Positions 8,893-17,289 of a stretch of 58,972 nucleotides of DNA are shown here, in pieces. A program made the position numbers and the translations under genes. Under the pieces are notes generated by a model. The model made no database searches and was not told the origin of the DNA. It saw only the letters and a program-made list of their open reading frames with translations. Origin of the DNA: Daejeonella rubra (GTDB taxonomy: Bacteria > Bacteroidota > Bacteroidia > Sphingobacteriales > Sphingobacteriaceae); NCBI RefSeq assembly GCF_900103545.1, contig NZ_FNHH01000027.1, forward strand, positions 1 through 58,972, written 5' to 3'. The stretch's first letter is position 1; each line of letters starts with the position of its first letter.

Positions 8893-9931
8893 TTATAGCG
8901 AACATTTGATTTTACTGAATAATACAATTCAATCGGCCTTAATCCAGTTAAATAGTCTTGGAAAAGATGCCATTCTGATGGTAGTTGATGAGGAAAGCAA
9001 ATTAGTAGGTTCTATTACAGATGGGGATGTTCGAAGAGGGTTAATTAAGGGAATCACTATTGATCAGCAGATAAGTAATATAATACAGCCTCATCCAAGA
9101 TTTATCAGAAAAGAAGAATATGATATCAGGAAGATTATCGAATTCAGAGATAATAACTACAGAGTTATACCTGTTCTAGATAAAAGTGATAAGGTTATCA
9201 GGATCATAAACTTTGGGGAAATGTACTCATATTTACCTTTGGATGCAGTTATAATGGCTGGAGGTTTAGGTAAGCGTTTGCTTCCTTTAACTGCAACAAT
9301 TCCAAAGCCCTTGTTAAAAGTAGGTGATAAACCTATCATTGATCATAATATCAGTAGGCTAATTATGTTTGGAGTGGATAATGTGTGGATATCAGTCAAA
9401 TACTTAGGAGAACAAATCTCAGATTATTTTGGGAATGGAGATAAGTGGAAAGTAAAGATTGATTATATCTGGGAAGATCAGCCACTCGGAACTATTGGTG
9501 CAGTATCAAAAATAAAAGATTTTAAACATGATTATGTGCTTGTCAGCAATTCAGATTTGTTAACAAATTTGGATTATGAGCAGTTCTTTCTTGATTTTCT
9601 GAATCAAGATGCTGATATGTCAGTCCTGACCATTCCATATCATGTTAATGTTCCATATGCCGTCCTTGAAGTCAATAATAAGATAGTTTCAAGCTTTAAG
9701 GAAAAGCCTTTGTATACTTATTACTCAAATGGAGGAATTTATTTGATAAAGAGAAGTATTCTAGGACTTATCCCTGAAAACTCACATTTTGACGCAACAG
9801 ATTTGCTTGAAAAGTTAATAAATGAGGGGTATAAAGTCACTTCATTTCCACTTTCCGGATATTGGCTCGATATTGGAAGTCCAGAAGATTTTTCAAAAGC
9901 ACAGGTTGATATAAATAATATTAAATTCTAG
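8885..9931 (+). CDS. ptmE: PtmE-type GlcN/GlcNAc-1-P guanylyltransferase with CBS domains
   Basis: Two-part protein of 348 aa: paired CBS domains (about residues 1-118) followed by a sugar-phosphate nucleotidyltransferase domain with AGGLGKRLLPLT and the KPLL lysine. This architecture is that of Campylobacter PtmE, which makes the GDP-activated amino sugar used for legionaminic acid. It implies the GDP route rather than the UDP route used for pseudaminic or bacillosamine-type sugars. The start is TTG at 8885, within the end of legG. The CBS domains suggest allosteric control by an adenine nucleotide (inference). Confidence 0.85.
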   Translation: MNNYSEHLILLNNTIQSALIQLNSLGKDAILMVVDEESKLVGSITDGDVRRGLIKGITIDQQISNIIQPHPRFIRKEEYDIRKIIEFRDNNYRVIPVLDKSDKVIRIINFGEMYSYLPLDAVIMAGGLGKRLLPLTATIPKPLLKVGDKPIIDHNISRLIMFGVDNVWISVKYLGEQISDYFGNGDKWKVKIDYIWEDQPLGTIGAVSKIKDFKHDYVLVSNSDLLTNLDYEQFFLDFLNQDADMSVLTIPYHVNVPYAVLEVNNKIVSSFKEKPLYTYYSNGGIYLIKRSILGLIPENSHFDATDLLEKLINEGYKVTSFPLSGYWLDIGSPEDFSKAQVDINNIKF

Positions 9932-10647
9932 TGAATATACTAATTACAATTTGCGGCCGCGGTGGATCCAAGGGAATACCTGGTAAAAATGTTAAGCTTA
10001 TAGGAGGAAAACCTTTGATCACTTATACCATTGATATCGCAAATAAATTTGCCGCAATTCATAAGGCTAAAATTGCCTTATCTACTGATGATGCTCAAAT
10101 TAAACTGACTGCTGAAAAGTTAGGCCTGTTTACGGAATATACAAGACCGGATATACTGGCAAGTGATGTTGCAGGCAAAATTGACACTATCGCAGATATT
10201 CTAAAGTACGAAGAACAATGCAATAGCCTCATTTATGATTTTATCCTGGATTTAGATATTACTTCCCCCATGAGAACTCTATCTAACCTGGAGCAATCCT
10301 TTGAAATATTAAGGCAAAATGAACAAGCACAGACTTTATTTTCAGTGAATCCGGCAGCTAGAAATCCATATTTCAATATGGTTGAAGAAGGTTCTAACGG
10401 TTTTTATACGCTGGTAAAAAAGGCTGCGAATGGTTCTGTAATGTCAAGACAGGCAGCTCCAAAAGTTTATGAACTAAATGCTTCATTTTATTGGTACAGG
10501 CGATCTTTTTTTTACACTGGGGCAAAATCTCCAATAACAGATCGGTCATTGATTTATGAGATGGATCATTTATGTTTCGACCTGGATCATATGAACGATT
10601 TTGAATATTTAGAATTTTTATTATTAAATAATAAAGTAGTTCTTTAA
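9931..10647 (+). CDS. legF: CMP-legionaminate synthetase (LegF/NeuA family)
   Basis: Activates the finished nonulosonate with CTP for transfer. The 238 aa protein has the CTP-binding N-terminal motif ICGRGGSKGIPGKN, the family form of the NeuA ARxGSKGIPxKN signature, followed by LSTDD and the LDITSPMR stretch. The start is GTG at 9931, sharing a base with the preceding TAG. It is distinct from the CMP-transferase at 23.7 kb, which shows that two ulosonic acids are activated by this locus. Confidence 0.88.
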   Translation: MNILITICGRGGSKGIPGKNVKLIGGKPLITYTIDIANKFAAIHKAKIALSTDDAQIKLTAEKLGLFTEYTRPDILASDVAGKIDTIADILKYEEQCNSLIYDFILDLDITSPMRTLSNLEQSFEILRQNEQAQTLFSVNPAARNPYFNMVEEGSNGFYTLVKKAANGSVMSRQAAPKVYELNASFYWYRRSFFYTGAKSPITDRSLIYEMDHLCFDLDHMNDFEYLEFLLLNNKVVL

Positions 10648-10649
10648 TA

Positions 10650-11579
10650 GTGAATATTTTAATTATAGGTTTAGGTTCGATTGCTGGTAAGCATATTCAT
10701 GTTTTAAAAGAGTTAATTGGCTCCGATCTTAGTTTTTTTGCACTTCGTTCTGATGTTAATCAAACCGAAATGCCTGGCGTGAAGAATATTTATAGTATTG
10801 ATGAATTAAATGAGAAAATTGATTTTGCTATCATTTCAAATCCAACCTATAGTCATTTCGAAACAATAAATATGATGATTGAGTACTCAATTCCATTATT
10901 TATCGAAAAACCTATAGTAAGTAAAATTGAAGATGCTGAAATCTTATTGAAGCCTTTAAACGATAGTAATATTTTTACATATGTCGGATGTAACCTTCGA
11001 TTTCATCCTTGTATTAAATATTTAAAAAATTACTTGTCATTTGAAAGGGTTAAAACAATAAATGAAGTGAATGTTTATTCTGGATCCTATCTCCCAGATT
11101 GGAGACCCGGTAAAGATTACAGAACGATCTATAGTGCAAGCAAAGATCTGGGAGGAGGTGTTCATCTTGACCTTTTCCATGAGTTTGATTATATAGTTTG
11201 GCTTCTAGGTCAACCAGATCAGGTCAGATCTACCCGCAAAAGTTGTTCAACTCTTAAAATTGATGCGGTAGATTATGCTAATTATTGCCTCGGATATCCC
11301 GGTTTCTCAGTGAGTATTATTTTAAACTACTATAGGAGAAAATCTAAAAGAACAATTGAAATTGTTTTCGAGAACGAAACATGGACAGTTGATCTAATCA
11401 ACAATACCATTAAAGATGATCAGAATTCAATAATTTTCGAAGCAGAAGATTTTGTCATGATGAATAGCTATTATGATCAGATGAAATATTTCATTGACCA
11501 TCTTACTAAAAAACAAACACCAATGAATACATTTGCAGAGTCTGCTCAGATACTTAAAATTTGCTTTGATAATGAATAA
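10650..11579 (+). CDS. ptmF: PtmF-like Gfo/Idh/MocA oxidoreductase
   Basis: NAD(P)-dependent oxidoreductase of 309 aa, with the GLGSIAGKH dinucleotide-binding loop at the N-terminus and EKP near residue 92, the conserved Lys motif of the family. It lies between LegF and a PtmA-like SDR, as ptmF lies in the ptm legionaminate locus of Campylobacter. Its exact reaction is not certain to me; a role in supplying or modifying the amino-sugar precursor is inferred. The start is GTG at 10650, and the gene overlaps the next by 8 bp. Confidence 0.72.
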   Translation: MNILIIGLGSIAGKHIHVLKELIGSDLSFFALRSDVNQTEMPGVKNIYSIDELNEKIDFAIISNPTYSHFETINMMIEYSIPLFIEKPIVSKIEDAEILLKPLNDSNIFTYVGCNLRFHPCIKYLKNYLSFERVKTINEVNVYSGSYLPDWRPGKDYRTIYSASKDLGGGVHLDLFHEFDYIVWLLGQPDQVRSTRKSCSTLKIDAVDYANYCLGYPGFSVSIILNYYRRKSKRTIEIVFENETWTVDLINNTIKDDQNSIIFEAEDFVMMNSYYDQMKYFIDHLTKKQTPMNTFAESAQILKICFDNE

Positions 11580-12315
11580 TAGATTAGCCAATAAAGTAAT
11601 AATAATTACCGGTGGGAGTGGTTTACTTGGCAGTTGTATCATTGAAAGAGCAAAAAAAGAAGGTGCTATCTGCATTAATTTTGATATAAATCAGGAAACC
11701 ACTGATGATCTTTCAAAAGTTTATTGTGATGTCACTGATCAAGGTTCAGTAGACGCTGCAATTGAATTGGTTTATTATACTTTTGGTCGTATCGATGGAC
11801 TTGTTAATAATGCCTATCCCAGAACAAAGGATTGGGGCGTGCATTTCAGAGATATCAAATTTGATTCCTGGGAAAAGAATGTCAGTTGGCAGCTGAACAG
11901 CTATTTTTATATGTCACAGAAGGCGATTTCAAAAATGGAAATCAATGGATACGGGTCTATTGTTAACATTGCATCAATTTATGGGTTAGTTGGTCCTGAT
12001 TTTAGTGTTTACGATAATACAAATATGACCATGCCAGCCGCCTACTCTGCTATTAAAGGTGGATTAATTAATTTGACTCGATATTTGGCGTCCTATTTTG
12101 GTCCCCAGCAAATACGAGTGAATGCAGTATCTCCTGGTGGTATTTTTGATCAACAAGTTGATTCTTTTGTGCAACAATATTCTAATAAAGTGCCACTTAG
12201 AAGAATGGGTACTCCTGAAGATATATCCCCCTCTGTTACATTTTTGCTTTCAGAGGATTCAAAATATATAACAGGGCAAAATATAGTTGTTGATGGGGGT
12301 TGGACAAGTATTTAG
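11572..12315 (+). CDS. ptmA: PtmA-like short-chain dehydrogenase
   Basis: Classical SDR of about 247 aa. It has a glycine-rich NAD(P) motif (TGGSGLLGS), NNAYP in place of NNAG, the catalytic Ser in NIASIYG, YSAIK as the Tyr-Lys pair, and the family end GGWTSI. I start it at 11572, where ATG overlaps the upstream stop by 8 bp, as elsewhere in this operon. An earlier in-frame ATG at 11533 would add residues unlike SDR N-termini. It resembles PtmA of legionaminate loci and is a paralogue of the SDR at 20.6 kb, so the two ulosonate clusters share this step type. Confidence 0.75.
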   Translation: MNNRLANKVIIITGGSGLLGSCIIERAKKEGAICINFDINQETTDDLSKVYCDVTDQGSVDAAIELVYYTFGRIDGLVNNAYPRTKDWGVHFRDIKFDSWEKNVSWQLNSYFYMSQKAISKMEINGYGSIVNIASIYGLVGPDFSVYDNTNMTMPAAYSAIKGGLINLTRYLASYFGPQQIRVNAVSPGGIFDQQVDSFVQQYSNKVPLRRMGTPEDISPSVTFLLSEDSKYITGQNIVVDGGWTSI

Positions 12316-12342
12316 AATTTTTACAAAAACATATTGTTTAAA

Positions 12343-13488
12343 ATGGATAACAAGAAAATATTTTGGTGCCAAAATTGTTTGAATATGTCAACAAGGCCAA
12401 GAATCAGCTTCGATGAGAGAGGCTGGTGTAATGCCTGTCAGTGGATGGAAGAAAAAAAAGTCCTGAATTGGGATCCAAGGCAAAAGGAACTTGAAGAGTT
12501 ATTGCAAAAAAATAAATCTAAAACAGGAAATTTTGATTGTATTGTTCCTGTGAGTGGAGGAAAGGATGGCTCCTATGTAGCTTATATGCTAAAACATAAA
12601 TATGGAATGACTCCACTTGCAGTAACTGTTCGTCCTGCCTTGTCCTTAGAGATAGGAGATAAGAATTTGCATCAGTTTGTTCATTCAGGATATGATCATA
12701 TTCATCTAACTCCAAATATGAAAGTGATGGACAGATTAAACAAATATGGTTTCATTGAAAAGGGTTTTCCATATTATGGCTGGCTGATAGCAATCATGAC
12801 CGCAGTAATCAAGACTGCAGAAAACTTCAAAATCCCATTGCTGTTTTACGGAGAGGACGGAGAGATCGAATATGGTGGATCAACAGAAAGTAAGAACAAA
12901 CCTTTATATGATATAAATTATATGAAGAGAGTATACCTGGAAGGTGGGCATGAAAAAGTATTTGACAGAATAAAGCAGGATGATGATATAAGTGATGCAG
13001 ATCTTTCATTTTTTAAATTCCCGACAGAAGCAGAAATCTTTGAAGGTGGACTTTCATTTACTCACTGGTCTTATTTTGAACCTTGGGATTCTTATAGGAA
13101 TTACATCATTGCTAAAGAGCATTGCGGTTTGACTGAAAAGGAAGAAGGAAATTTAGATACATTTACTAATTTCTCACAAAATGATCAGGCGTTGTATGCA
13201 TTGCATGCTTATATGATGTATTTAAAGTTCGGATTTGGTAGAGCAACTCAGGATGCAGGAATTGAGATTAGAAGAGGTTCAATGACCAGAGATCAGGCTC
13301 TTAACCTGGTTAAAATGTACGATAACTCCTACCCTCTTGATCTGATCGATACTTACCTTGAATATTATCAAATGACAAAGGAAGAGTTTGATTCAGTTTT
13401 GGATAAATATGCCAATAAGGACCTTTTTGAAAAAGTTGAGGGCATATGGCAACCTAAATTTACTCCTGGAGTGGATTTCAATATATGA
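12343..13488 (+). CDS. WbpG/PtmG-type N-acetyl sugar amidotransferase
   Basis: Converts an N-acetyl group of a surface sugar to an acetamidino group, using ATP and ammonia. The N-terminus has a zinc-ribbon-like pair of CxxC motifs (Cys9/Cys12 and Cys29/Cys32), followed by the PP-loop ATP-pyrophosphatase motif SGGKDGS (71-77). Length is about 381 aa, normal for the family. ATG at 12343 is preferred over 12334, which only adds three residues. Its HisH and HisF partners follow directly. By context the target is the legionaminic-type sugar, giving a Leg-acetamidino derivative. It could instead act on another amino sugar of the repeat unit. Confidence 0.87.
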   Translation: MDNKKIFWCQNCLNMSTRPRISFDERGWCNACQWMEEKKVLNWDPRQKELEELLQKNKSKTGNFDCIVPVSGGKDGSYVAYMLKHKYGMTPLAVTVRPALSLEIGDKNLHQFVHSGYDHIHLTPNMKVMDRLNKYGFIEKGFPYYGWLIAIMTAVIKTAENFKIPLLFYGEDGEIEYGGSTESKNKPLYDINYMKRVYLEGGHEKVFDRIKQDDDISDADLSFFKFPTEAEIFEGGLSFTHWSYFEPWDSYRNYIIAKEHCGLTEKEEGNLDTFTNFSQNDQALYALHAYMMYLKFGFGRATQDAGIEIRRGSMTRDQALNLVKMYDNSYPLDLIDTYLEYYQMTKEEFDSVLDKYANKDLFEKVEGIWQPKFTPGVDFNI

Positions 13489-14096
13489 AGATAGTCATAG
13501 TAGATTATGGTATGGGTAATATCAAATCTATAACCAGTACTTTGCTGTTTATAGGTGTGGATGAAGTTGTATTATCATCAGACTATGAGAAACTTAGAAG
13601 TGCAGATAAACTAATATTGCCAGGTGTCGGCTCATTTGGAAAAGCAATGGCGCAGATCAAGAGCAAACAATTAGATGTCTATTTAAAGGATCTTGTTGTT
13701 GAGAATAAAAAGCCATTACTAGGAATTTGTCTGGGAATGCAGCTGTTGGGGATGTCAAGTACTGAAGATGGCGAAAATCAAGGTCTTGGTTTTATTAATG
13801 GAAGTGTTATCAAATTTGATAATTCAAACTTAAAGGTCCCTCACGTTGGCTTTAATCAATTAAAAGTTAACAGGGAGGGTAAATTGTATGATGGCTTGGC
13901 TGACGATCCTGATTTTTATTTTACGCACAGTTACAAAATGATTAGTTCCGCTTCTATTAAACAGAGTATGTGTGATTATGGCGGTGAATTTATTTCTGGA
14001 TTTGAGGTTGGAAATATTGCTGGTGTTCAATTCCATCCAGAACTTAGTCAGAACAATGGAATCAAGTTATTTAAAAATTTTATCACAAATTATTAA
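13485..14096 (+). CDS. hisH: HisH-type glutaminase for sugar amidation
   Basis: Class I glutamine amidotransferase of 203 aa that releases ammonia from glutamine for the amidotransferase upstream. The full catalytic triad is visible: Cys82 in GICLGMQ, His184 and Glu186 in QFHPE. It overlaps the WbpG-like gene by 4 bp (ATGA) and shares one base with the HisF gene. No other histidine gene is near, so this is the surface-sugar HisH copy (HisH2 type), not the histidine operon. Glutaminase activity is near certain; the acceptor is inferred. Confidence 0.9.
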   Translation: MKIVIVDYGMGNIKSITSTLLFIGVDEVVLSSDYEKLRSADKLILPGVGSFGKAMAQIKSKQLDVYLKDLVVENKKPLLGICLGMQLLGMSSTEDGENQGLGFINGSVIKFDNSNLKVPHVGFNQLKVNREGKLYDGLADDPDFYFTHSYKMISSASIKQSMCDYGGEFISGFEVGNIAGVQFHPELSQNNGIKLFKNFITNY

Positions 14097-14869
14097 TGTT
14101 AAGAAAGCGGATAATTTTTACGCTTATATATAGTCAAGGCTTTTTCAATCAAAGCCGTAATTTTCGTTTACAGAAAGTTGGAAAGTTAAATTGGCTTGAG
14201 AAAAATTATAAGTTTCAAAAAATAGCATTTTCCTTAGATGAACTTATTGTGTTAAATGCATCGAAGGGAGAAAAGAACCTAGAGGAATTTGCATCTGAGA
14301 TTAGCAAATTAGTCAATGATGTATTTATACCTATTGCAGCTGGAGGTGGAATCAGAACACTTCAAGATGCAGAGTTATTGTTCAAAAGTGGAGCAGATAA
14401 AATCGTACTTAACAGTGCACTTAAAAATGATCCTGATTTAATCCAAGAACTTGTTAAGAAGTATGGGGCACAAAGTGTCGTTGCTTCAATCGATTATAAA
14501 AATAATAATGGCATTAATGAAGTGTATATCAATGATGGTAACCTTAAAATCGATGAAACCCTTAATGAATATATCGCTTATGTAGAATCATTAGATATAG
14601 GGGAGATTTATCTGAATTCTATTGATCAGGATGGTACAGGTTTCGGGTATGATTTTGAAACTATAAAATCTGTTGGCAACAATATTCATGTTCCCCTAAT
14701 TATTGCTGGTGGGGCTGGAAATGAGAGTCACCTTTTAGAAGGTTTAAAGTTAAAAGGAGTAAGTGCCGTAGCTACTGCAAATCTGTTTAATTTCGTTGGT
14801 GATGGACTATTAATTGCCAGAAGGAAAATTATATCTTCAAAAGAAAATGTAGCTAACTGGGAATGTTAA
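14096..14869 (+). CDS. hisF: HisF-like ammonia-channel protein lacking the cyclase Asp
   Basis: TIM-barrel protein of 257 aa homologous to the HisF subunit of imidazole glycerol phosphate synthase. In true HisF the N-terminus reads KRIIxCLDV with catalytic Asp11. Here it reads KRIIFTLIYSQG, so position 11 is Ile. The second catalytic Asp (about Asp130) is kept as Asp133 in SIDYK, and the GGGIR phosphate loop is kept. Loss of Asp11 fits a protein that no longer makes the histidine intermediate and only passes ammonia from HisH to the sugar amidotransferase. It overlaps the following acyltransferase by 7 bp. Confidence 0.88.
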   Translation: MLRKRIIFTLIYSQGFFNQSRNFRLQKVGKLNWLEKNYKFQKIAFSLDELIVLNASKGEKNLEEFASEISKLVNDVFIPIAAGGGIRTLQDAELLFKSGADKIVLNSALKNDPDLIQELVKKYGAQSVVASIDYKNNNGINEVYINDGNLKIDETLNEYIAYVESLDIGEIYLNSIDQDGTGFGYDFETIKSVGNNIHVPLIIAGGAGNESHLLEGLKLKGVSAVATANLFNFVGDGLLIARRKIISSKENVANWEC

Positions 14870-15411
14870 TAACTGAAATAATAAATAAGGTCAGATACTC
14901 GAAAATAGCTGATCGCATTGGGCCTGACATGCCTTTTTCTCACTGGAGACTGTATTTTCGTTCAAGTATGCTTAATCTTTGCAGAAAAAAATTTCTTCGC
15001 TTTGCTGAAGGTGCAGAATTTAGGCCGGGAGCCTATGCTGTCGGTTGTTCAAGAATTGAGTTAGGTAAGAGAGTAATTATCAGACCTGGAACTATGTTGT
15101 TCGGGGAGTCAGAAGCCTTATTTAGATCCATTATAATTGAAGATGATGTGATGCTGGGATGTGGTGTTCATGTGTATATTAATAATCACAAATTTGACGA
15201 TAAAAATATTTCAATTATTGATCAGGGTTATTATCCAGACGAGCCGGTTTGGTTAAAAGAGGGATGCTGGATTGGTGCAAATTCAATTCTTCTGCCCGGC
15301 GTTACGATTGGTAAGAACTCAGTAATTGGTGCAGGATCTATTGTAACTAAATCTATTCCTGACGGAGTAATTGCTGTTGGGTCACCTGCACGTGTAATTA
15401 GAAATATCTGA
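14863..15411 (+). CDS. Hexapeptide-repeat O-acetyltransferase
   Basis: Acyltransferase of 182 aa with left-handed beta-helix repeats (about residues 50-175). The HIS-type catalytic region is seen as YINNHKFDD, and the late WIGANSILLPGVTIGKNSVIGAG block is typical of the WcaF/LacA/NodL group. It overlaps the HisF gene by 7 bp, so it belongs to the nonulosonate operon. It could O-acetylate the legionaminic-type sugar or another residue. No signal peptide or membrane helix is seen, so it acts in the cytoplasm. Confidence 0.8.
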   Translation: MLITEIINKVRYSKIADRIGPDMPFSHWRLYFRSSMLNLCRKKFLRFAEGAEFRPGAYAVGCSRIELGKRVIIRPGTMLFGESEALFRSIIIEDDVMLGCGVHVYINNHKFDDKNISIIDQGYYPDEPVWLKEGCWIGANSILLPGVTIGKNSVIGAGSIVTKSIPDGVIAVGSPARVIRNI

Positions 15412-15483
15412 GAGTCGAGTTGTTGAAAAAACCATGCTTCACAAACGATCTTTTGAAAATTTTCTTTATAAATTATTGATTAG

Positions 15484-17289
15484 ATGATTCCTGAAAATTT
15501 TATAAGATTAAAAAAATATTCTTTCAAAGATATATATATAATTGAAAACAGAGCTTGCTGGACTTCTTATAAAGACCAATGTTCAATATCAGATGATCTT
15601 GTTTTAACTATAGACTTGGGACTAAAAAAGGATCTTGAGAGACACGGTTATCATGTTACTTATCTTGATCACTTAGTTGATCAGAATATACTTGATAAGG
15701 CAAATTTTGAGATCATGGAATTTTTGGGTGGTTGGTATAAAGATCGATTGGGTAAAAATTTGCTAGAGTATAATGGATATGATATTGGAGCATCTATGCT
15801 CCTCAATATTCTTAATAAAGTTACATATTATTCACATTTTTTTTATAATATTATTGGAATTAAATCACTGAAATATAGCAAGTTATATGTTTCAGTCGTA
15901 GATGAAGTAATAGAAAGTGTGTTGAATGATCTTAGTCTTGAGATAGTAAAGACAGAAAGTCAGAATACTTCCGATCAAACTGTTTACAGCTTCCCAATCA
16001 GCAGATGGATGAACGAAAAGCTGAATAGGACCACACTTAAGGAAAGGTTAAAAGACTTTGCAGTTTCTTGTTTGGATCGCTTTAATGATTTGGCTGATCG
16101 GTTTAAATTTAGATATGAAAAAGTTATTTACATTCAGACCCATCACCCTACAAAGAGGATAATTGAGCATTTTGATAGGGATAAGGGAGTTAAGGTTCTA
16201 GTTTCTAATTATTCCAGACTTAAAAATGTTTTAAGAGAAAGAAGGGTTACTATCAATAATAAACTGAATGTTAAAAAAGACACAGCCATCCTGCTTCAGC
16301 GATATAAAAGTGGATCAAGATATGAATTGAAGTTCGAAGAGTATCAGATAAGTGACTTTTTATACAGATTGATCGATCCTTTAGTTGAGGAACAATTATC
16401 TTTGGCTTTATCTAAGATTAAGTGCATTGATTTTTTTTTTAGTAAGCAGCCCATTTCGCTGATGGTACCTATAACACATCTATGGATGGAGAATAAGTTG
16501 ATTATAAACTATTGTCAGAAAAACAGTATTCCTGTTTTTACTATAATTAACGGTCTTTTAAATCTTTCATTCTGGAACGATGCTAAAGGTGGGGATTTTG
16601 TAAATTCCTACAGTACTTCTATAAAAGAAGACTATTTTGAAAATGCTCCTAATGCTATACCACTTGGGGATCCAAGAATGGATGATTATTTTGATATTAC
16701 TCCTAAGAATATCAATAGAGAAAATCCGGTTATAATTATAGGTGCTGCTGGTTTTGATCTCCTTGACTTGAATTCATATCTGTCGTTTGAGTTTGATTTT
16801 CTTTATGATATTCTAAGTGTCTTGAAGTCGCTAAAGGATAGTAATAAATTTAAACTCATTCTCAAGGTAAGGCCAAATGGATATAAGCATTTATACAATG
16901 AGATGATCAGTGAATATTTCCCGGAGCTTGAACTAGAAGTCATACAGGATCTATCATTTGAGCAAGTAATCTCAAAGGCTGATCTTTACATAACTTTTTA
17001 TTCGCAGACTGTTTTTGAAGCGTCCTGCATTGGCTCTCCGGTAATTTATTATAAAAAAGATACTCAAACTGTAGACAGACCCTTTGATGGAGCAAGTGAG
17101 TTGGTGACTGCTTTCGACACGAAAACACTTAAAGAAAAGATTTTAGCTTTTTACAATAGCGAGCCAATTTTTGATTTATTTCTCAATAAAAAAGTAATGG
17201 AGAAATATATAGGTCCGCTAGATGGCAAAAATACTGCAAGAAATATTGATTTTATTAATTCCTTGATTAGTAATGAACGTATTAAATAA
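15484..17289 (+). CDS. Putative GT-B-type surface-sugar transferase (unrecognised family)
   Basis: Large soluble protein of 601 aa that I do not recognise as a named family. The C-terminal third reads like the donor-binding half of GT-B transferases of the capsule/CDP-glycerol class: a GDPRMDD segment, IIIGAAGFD opening a Rossmann half, LKVRPNGY, then SKADLYITFYSQTVFEASCIGSPVIYY, where Ser and Glu would hold the donor. The N-terminal part (1-200) has no clear motif. It sits between the first nonulosonate cluster and the flippase, so a CMP-nonulosonate transferase is a reasonable guess (inference only). It overlaps the flippase gene by 17 bp. Confidence 0.55.
   Translation: MIPENFIRLKKYSFKDIYIIENRACWTSYKDQCSISDDLVLTIDLGLKKDLERHGYHVTYLDHLVDQNILDKANFEIMEFLGGWYKDRLGKNLLEYNGYDIGASMLLNILNKVTYYSHFFYNIIGIKSLKYSKLYVSVVDEVIESVLNDLSLEIVKTESQNTSDQTVYSFPISRWMNEKLNRTTLKERLKDFAVSCLDRFNDLADRFKFRYEKVIYIQTHHPTKRIIEHFDRDKGVKVLVSNYSRLKNVLRERRVTINNKLNVKKDTAILLQRYKSGSRYELKFEEYQISDFLYRLIDPLVEEQLSLALSKIKCIDFFFSKQPISLMVPITHLWMENKLIINYCQKNSIPVFTIINGLLNLSFWNDAKGGDFVNSYSTSIKEDYFENAPNAIPLGDPRMDDYFDITPKNINRENPVIIIGAAGFDLLDLNSYLSFEFDFLYDILSVLKSLKDSNKFKLILKVRPNGYKHLYNEMISEYFPELELEVIQDLSFEQVISKADLYITFYSQTVFEASCIGSPVIYYKKDTQTVDRPFDGASELVTAFDTKTLKEKILAFYNSEPIFDLFLNKKVMEKYIGPLDGKNTARNIDFINSLISNERIK

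Noticed and set aside
13485..14869. HisH and HisF as part of a histidine biosynthesis operon
   Set aside because: No other his genes are nearby, HisF has lost Asp11, and both overlap a WbpG-type sugar amidotransferase gene.
15433..15486. 17-codon ORF overlapping the start of the 601-aa gene
   Set aside because: Too short and without features; probably chance.
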